Below, piece by piece: positions 60,690-64,000 of a stretch of DNA of 64,000 nt (positions are counted from its first letter, which is position 1; each line of letters opens with the position of its first letter). The notes under the pieces were generated by a model. That model searched no databases. It was not told where the DNA came from and saw only the letters and a program-made list of their open reading frames with translations. Both the position numbers and the translations under genes were made by a program. Source of the DNA: Hevea brasiliensis (Eukaryota > Streptophyta > Magnoliopsida > Malpighiales > Euphorbiaceae); NCBI RefSeq assembly GCF_030052815.1, contig NC_079496.1, forward strand, positions 78,667,652-78,731,651, given 5' to 3'.

Positions 60690-63600
60690 TGTCACACCCT
60701 ACCCCTCTGTAAGGCATAACATGATCCCGTAGTATATCTAATGAATTACCAACTCCGTCTACTGATAACCCATTAAATACACTACAAGGGATTTTAAAAA
60801 CTTTTCTTACTTCTTTTACAGTGGTGAGCACTATTTACAGGTATTAAAAACCTTTTTGAAATGAAGTGATAGAACTAACATTTTGGCAGAGTGCCATCTC
60901 TATTTTGGATAAAACAGTTCTTCAGAAAACCTGTAAAAGCACTTCAATAAATTTCCAAATCTCAACTCCAACATATTCTCAACACAACATTTTTCTCAAC
61001 TCAAATCCACAGTGATTTTTCAAAGACTGAGATAAAAGAAATATAATACAATTTTTTTACAAGCCAAAATAACTCATAATTATTTTACAACTTCAAGGTA
61101 CAATTTGAACTTACAACTTCTCAAAATCAAAAACAATATGTACATACAGTGGTCATACATTACAGTACAAAATGCAAAATGTGGTATACTCGTTATACCC
61201 GAAAATCTTTCGCTGTAGGTACTAGCAGCCTAGTCTGCTGCCCTGTCTGTCTGTCTACCTACGACAGCAATAAAAAGCTATCACTGAGACAATGTCTCAG
61301 TGGTGCACAACATTAACCAAATACAACTTAAATCACAATTCATAAATCATTTAAATGATGGATATGTAAAATCATAGTTAAATTCAAGACAATGAGTGTC
61401 AGAAGGAATTTAACACAATATCACAATAAATCTCAGAGATGAAAACATAGTTAACTTTAAAAGACAGTGAATGTCAATAAGGATTTAACTCCATTTCACA
61501 ATCTCATAATACAAATCAATAAATCACACACAGCTTAATCATGTTCCAAAGTTCAATTCGTCCCAAAAGCCAATGGCTAATGAGGTATTCAATTCGTCCC
61601 AAAAGTCGATGACTAATGAGGTACAACATAGCTAGCTAGCAAAAATATGAGTACTCATCCAATTCGTCCTCAACAGGCACACACCTCAACACTTCAGCCA
61701 GAGAGGAAATTCAATTCGTCCCACTAGACAAGCTAGTGAGGAATACAATCAATATACATGATAGCTGTGGTTTCAAACCATTTCCAATGCTTTTCAATCA
61801 ATCAGTATCCATCAATATCATTCAAACAATTTCTCATAGTTCAAAATATTTACAATGCTTTTCAAGAATTAAATATCCATTCAAACACATTTCCACAATT
61901 TAAAACAATAATGTATAAATAGTCATAATTTATTTCAATTGAAAAATTCAAAAGAAATAGTTGTTGTGCACAAACCTCTGATAACTGTCTCCTGGTCTAG
62001 ACTCAGTGTTTCCTTCCCTTTCCTTGAGTCTTTACTAACTGAGAAACACAATTTGAAGTGTTTCAGTACTAAATTAAACTGTCTCTATCGATAATGCTTG
62101 ATAAGTAATTCACTGAAAGCTATTATTTGCTTAATCAACCAAATATATCGACCCTCGATGCGTTCTAGGTAAATTAGGTTTTAGTGTTACTAATATGTCA
62201 CATTCGATAGTGTTTTAGGGTTGGTACACGTTACCAATTTCATTTCCTTGTTTAGTGCATTTTATTGCAACTTGCTGGATTCCGGGATACTAGTTTGACC
62301 TAGCCGGATGACCTAGTTCCCTCGATTTTCGGGTTTCGGTAAAAAACTACAAACTTGTAGATCTATGTCTTATGGAACGCGGGGTAAAATTTTAGGTCAT
62401 TCTGAGTTATGTAGACCAAGTTATGGTCATTTTACTATTGCTGGTCAAATGGCATCAAATTTGGTCATTTTAGGTCAACTTTGGTCAACTTTGGTTCAGC
62501 TAGTTTTTGGACCAGAACTTGTGCAAGCTATTTGACTTGCTTATGGTCATTTCTGGGCTTTGGTGTCTTCATAAGACTTGTAGATATGGGTCTTAACTAT
62601 TCATGGTTAAAATTTCAGGTCAATTGGAGCTGTTTTGAGTGAGTTATGGCCTAAATACTAACTGCTGCCCAAATGGTCAATTTTCAGGCCTCACTTGCAC
62701 TTAATCCGGATTTGGTCATTTTTCAAGCTACCTTGCGAGCAGAATTTTGGTATGTTTCCTTCATGAAAGTTGGCACATTTTGTGCCTAGTTTCACCTCCA
62801 ATTGGTCTCATACCAATTGGAGCCACACACTTAAAGTTATAGGCTGAAATGCACACTGTCCTTAAATACATTACTTAAACATCTAGCAATTACACATTAC
62901 CTTGTTATAAGTCCATCTCTCTTACCAATTCTGATTTGGTACATTACCAAAACCATTTATCACTTCACAATAAAGTCACTTTGGCCAGAATACAATATCC
63001 TCAATACAACAAATGAAACACTAATTCACAAAGTCCAAATACAACAATATGTACACATAAACACTCCTAATTATTACATACAATTTTCACAACCAATTTA
63101 TATACTTATTCATCAATCCTCAATGTCACAATTCACCCAATATCTTCATGAATTTAAACATTCATCAAGAAGTCCCAAGGCTGCCGAAATGCTCCCCATT
63201 GCCAAAGTTTTCCCATGATTTCGTCAACTTCCATTTCTAGTGCACAATCACCATATACATGTGGGATTAACTTACTAGGACATTAAATCACCTTACTCAA
63301 TATAAATTCCCATCAAATATATGTATGAATATTTCATTAAATATACAACTCCATGGCTGTCCAAAATTGGATATGTCAATAACTTCTCAAACTTTAAAAT
63401 TTCTTTACAAAGCAAACACCCATAACATGTTTTCAAACTTTAACAAAGCAATATTCAAAAATACAAACTTACCTATTGTTAGGACTTGTTAAACCTTCAC
63501 TAAACTTTCTTGATTTTGCTATCAAACTCTTTCTTGTGATGTGGAGGTAATCTTTAATGAAACAACCTAAGTGTGTGGAGGTGAATTGAAGAGGATGATG

Positions 63601-64000
63601 GAGTTTTAAGCCAAATGGCCATGGAGGATTTCAACTTCCCATTTCGGCATGGATGAGAGAATTGGAGAAGATGAAGTTGCAGATTGTGTAATGGGTTTAC
63701 ACCTGCCCATTTAGTGTTTAGTTTATTCCTTAGTGGTCCACTCACTTTAGTTAAATCATTTTATATGTTTAATGTGCTAATTACACAATTTTCACTCCAC
63801 TTTTCGCTATTTACACTAGGTATCCCTAATTTAATTTTTCATTATATTTTCCAAGTGTAATATTATTTATTTTTAATGGAAATTTAGGTCAAAAGACAAT
63901 TCGGGATGTCAAATGACCATAATGCCCCTGTTTGGGTTGCATTCCCGATTTTTCGTTAACACCAGGTTTTGTCTGTTTTTCGATTTCTCACTTTTCCTTA
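60690..64000 (-). repeat. I 5' LTR (right, truncated by the window edge)
   Basis: Begins TGTCACACCC and matches 52166-55470 with scattered substitutions. It keeps the perfect CAATTG hairpin (62797-62821) that carries one mismatch in the left copy (54281-54305). The 63-codon frame at 63554-63745 repeats the one at 55038-55229 only because these are paired LTRs. Confidence 0.93.

Larger units (their letters stand above)
52166..64000 (-). mobile_element. Element I: Tekay-type gypsy retrotransposon, minus strand, runs off the window
   Basis: 3' LTR 52166-55835, internal region 55836-60689, 5' LTR from 60690 to beyond 64000 (about 3.3 of an expected 3.67 kb visible). The left flank actat (52161-52165) would be the target duplication. 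Closely similar to D in LTR and coding regions, with primer site and purine tract conserved. Its gag-pol is broken in several places, including a cluster of changes at 58720-58940. The LTR pair is near-identical, so it inserted recently. Confidence 0.94.

Overview
This window is plant nuclear heterochromatin, built almost entirely from nested LTR retrotransposons. No host gene, rRNA, tRNA or CRISPR array could be supported. The evidence for a flowering plant is long AT-rich LTRs bounded by TG...CA, initiator-tRNA-Met primer sites, Ty1/copia and Ty3/gypsy polyproteins, and a gypsy integrase with a C-terminal chromodomain of the Tekay/Del chromovirus type. A dicot is likely. A closer placement (Euphorbiaceae-like) is only an impression.

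Layout. (1) 1-3361 is old AT-rich DNA: a probable decayed LTR end (to about 1540), a foldback flanked by microsatellites (2669-2848), and a tandemly duplicated unit of about 0.38 kb. (2) The second copy of that unit is split by element A, a solo LTR of about 4.1 kb of its own sequence now spread over 3362-24545 (target duplication acatg). A was invaded by solo LTR B (3728-7513, minus), solo LTR C (8107-11900, plus) and a two-LTR copia element F (12188-21670, minus). (3) 24551-25544 is unassigned AT-rich DNA. (4) From 25545 a gypsy/Tekay element G (plus) begins. Its gag is split by a complete Tekay element D (29453-41169, minus) and by solo LTR E (41727-46028, plus). Its decayed pol runs to 49762. 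Its 3' LTR starts at 49810 and is cut at 51602 by LTR H (minus), which is itself cut at 52166 by another two-LTR Tekay element I (minus), whose 5' LTR runs off the right edge.

There are three related long-LTR families: B/C/D/I (about 3.7-3.8 kb LTR), A/E/H (about 4.1-4.3 kb) and G (about 3.4 kb or more). They share small LTR modules: a covarying double hairpin near the 3' part, a CAATTG hairpin, and an AGCGATGGGT block at a constant distance from the LTR start. None of the elements looks fully coding-competent as written. G is the most decayed, with about 22 in-frame stops, at least half of them CAG to TAG.

A caution for all coding calls: copies that should match differ in short patches centred on CAG/CTG trinucleotides (for example CTG written as TCG, CAG as CG or CGA). 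This looks like systematic read or consensus error at CHG-methylated sites, so several frameshifts in D, F and I may not be real. The most interesting biology is the conserved LTR RNA-structure modules and the methylation-linked decay, not a new gene system.
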